This document shows, in pieces, positions 5,114-5,893 of a stretch of 5,893 nucleotides of DNA. The stretch is from assembly GCA_016234975.1 (NCBI GenBank), contig JACRND010000152.1, positions 1 to 5,893 on the forward strand, in the 5' to 3' direction. Every line of letters starts with the position of its first letter. Positions within the stretch are counted from its first letter, which is position 1. Under the pieces are notes generated by a model. It did not search any database and had not been told where the DNA came from. It saw only the letters and a list, made by a program, of their open reading frames with translations. The position numbers and the translations under genes were made by a program. The stretch comes from Nitrosarchaeum sp. (GTDB lineage Archaea; Thermoproteota; Nitrososphaeria; Nitrososphaerales; Nitrosopumilaceae).

Positions 5114-5893
5114 TTAGTCTGAAATCATCTCTTGACGTTTCTGTTTTCTATATTTTTTAAAGAGAATAGTGGCTGAAATCAAGGTAGCGGCAAGACCTGC
5201 TAACAAAGGTGGCACTAATGTAATTGAATCAACATCGCCATTCATAATAATAATAATAAATTGAGATGTTATGGGATATAACGCACCAAGAACTATGATT
5301 CTTAAAATATCGCTAATTTGTCTTGGAACTCCTCCTATCCAATTACTAAGTAGTATTCCTGCAAAAATTGCACCCAAACCCATCCATAAAATTGGTAATG
5401 CGCCTGTAACAAATTGACCAATTATTATTTTATCTGTAAATACTGTGAATAGATCTGAATCTTTTTCTACCACTTTCTGATCAACTGAATTAATTCCAGC
5501 TGGAACTGATGATAAAATCAACAAAATACCTGCAACCATTGTAAATATTCTGATAAAACCCATAGGTGTTGGTTTTGTTAAATTCGCCCATGCTCTATCT
5601 ACATCAAAAGCTCTGATTAAAAACGCTGCACCCAAAATACTTACTAGCACTGCAAATATTTCTGCAGTATATCCAAAAATTGTTGCAATTCCTCCAATCA
5701 ACAAAAGTATTCCTGGAACTCCCAAGAAAAATTTAGAATATTTTGAATCATATGCTAACGTTTTTAGATATTTTCCAAAAACTGCATAAGAATATTCAAC
5801 ACTTCTACTTACGTTCATTACCACTCTTTGCACAGAAACAACTGGTAATACGTTTTGAATAACTGGAATTACACTTTCATCATCTTCTCCGTC
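5114..5893 (-). CDS. DUF373 family membrane protein (partial, N-terminus outside window)
   Basis: The frame stays open to the window edge, giving 259 residues without a start. The true gene begins beyond 5893, so the GTG at 5833 is not the start. The first visible residues read DGEDDESVIPVI, then VVSVQRVVM and SRSVEYSYAVFGKYL, a run typical of the archaeal DUF373 family. The membrane part follows with six or seven hydrophobic segments: FFLGVPGILLLIGG, TAEIFAVLVSILGAAFL, GFIRIFTMVAGILLI, a GQFVTGALPILWMGLGAIFAGILL stretch, ILRIIVLGALYPI and a last LAGLAATLISATILF. The C-terminus is basic (KKYRKQKR), probably cytosolic. DUF373 is an archaeal family with no established function; full members are about 350-390 aa, so roughly a third is missing here. 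It lies upstream of uppS on the same strand, 86 bases away, with a separate uppS promoter between. Confidence 0.88.
   Translation of the reverse strand, partial: DGEDDESVIPVIQNVLPVVSVQRVVMNVSRSVEYSYAVFGKYLKTLAYDSKYSKFFLGVPGILLLIGGIATIFGYTAEIFAVLVSILGAAFLIRAFDVDRAWANLTKPTPMGFIRIFTMVAGILLILSSVPAGINSVDQKVVEKDSDLFTVFTDKIIIGQFVTGALPILWMGLGAIFAGILLSNWIGGVPRQISDILRIIVLGALYPITSQFIIIIMNGDVDSITLVPPLLAGLAATLISATILFKKYRKQKRQEMISD

Noticed and set aside
5831..5833. GTG as the start of the DUF373 gene
   Set aside because: The frame continues upstream to the window edge with the conserved DGEDDE and VIPVI residues, so the gene is simply cut by the window.

Overview
The window looks like a chromosomal segment of an ammonia-oxidising thaumarchaeon of the Nitrosopumilus type (inference). 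The signs are AT-rich DNA, a short archaeal-length adenylosuccinate synthetase, an archaeal DUF373 membrane protein, a zinc-ribbon version of the YggX family, and TATA-like boxes sitting about 25-30 bases upstream of start codons with no Shine-Dalgarno sequence, which suggests leaderless mRNAs. Genes are packed tightly, with several overlaps. No stretch over 300 bases lacks a gene, and I see no tRNA, rRNA, CRISPR array, transposase or integrase.

Left part (1-1310): small and accessory genes. The window opens inside the 5' end of a thioredoxin reductase gene that stops after about 33 visible codons. Its remnant collides with the 3' end of a small membrane-protein gene on the minus strand, which looks like a recombination scar. 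Next come a 69-aa zinc-ribbon protein (minus) and, divergent from it, a 93-aa YggX-like Fe(II)-trafficking homologue carrying a four-cysteine metal site (plus). The latter's stop codon overlaps the stop of a convergent 100-aa unknown gene, whose start lies beyond a run of 19 A/T pairs.

Centre (1384-3819, plus strand): purA (AMP synthesis), an unknown conserved-looking 220-aa soluble protein, and pyrF (the last step of UMP synthesis). The unknown gene overlaps pyrF by 20 bases. This is a purine/pyrimidine nucleotide block.

Right part (3793-5893, minus strand): read in transcription order, a DUF373 polytopic membrane protein (5' end outside the window), uppS (cis-polyprenyl diphosphate synthase for the lipid glycan carrier), and a Nudix hydrolase of the Ap4A hydrolase type whose 3' end overlaps pyrF by 27 bases. 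The uppS gene has no ATG, GTG or TTG ahead of its conserved N-terminus. The TATA spacing instead points to an ATT initiator.

I do not see a clear new multi-gene system. The most interesting items are the uppS start, the trxB junction, the metal-ribbon YggX homologue, the A19 tract and the unknown protein between purA and pyrF.
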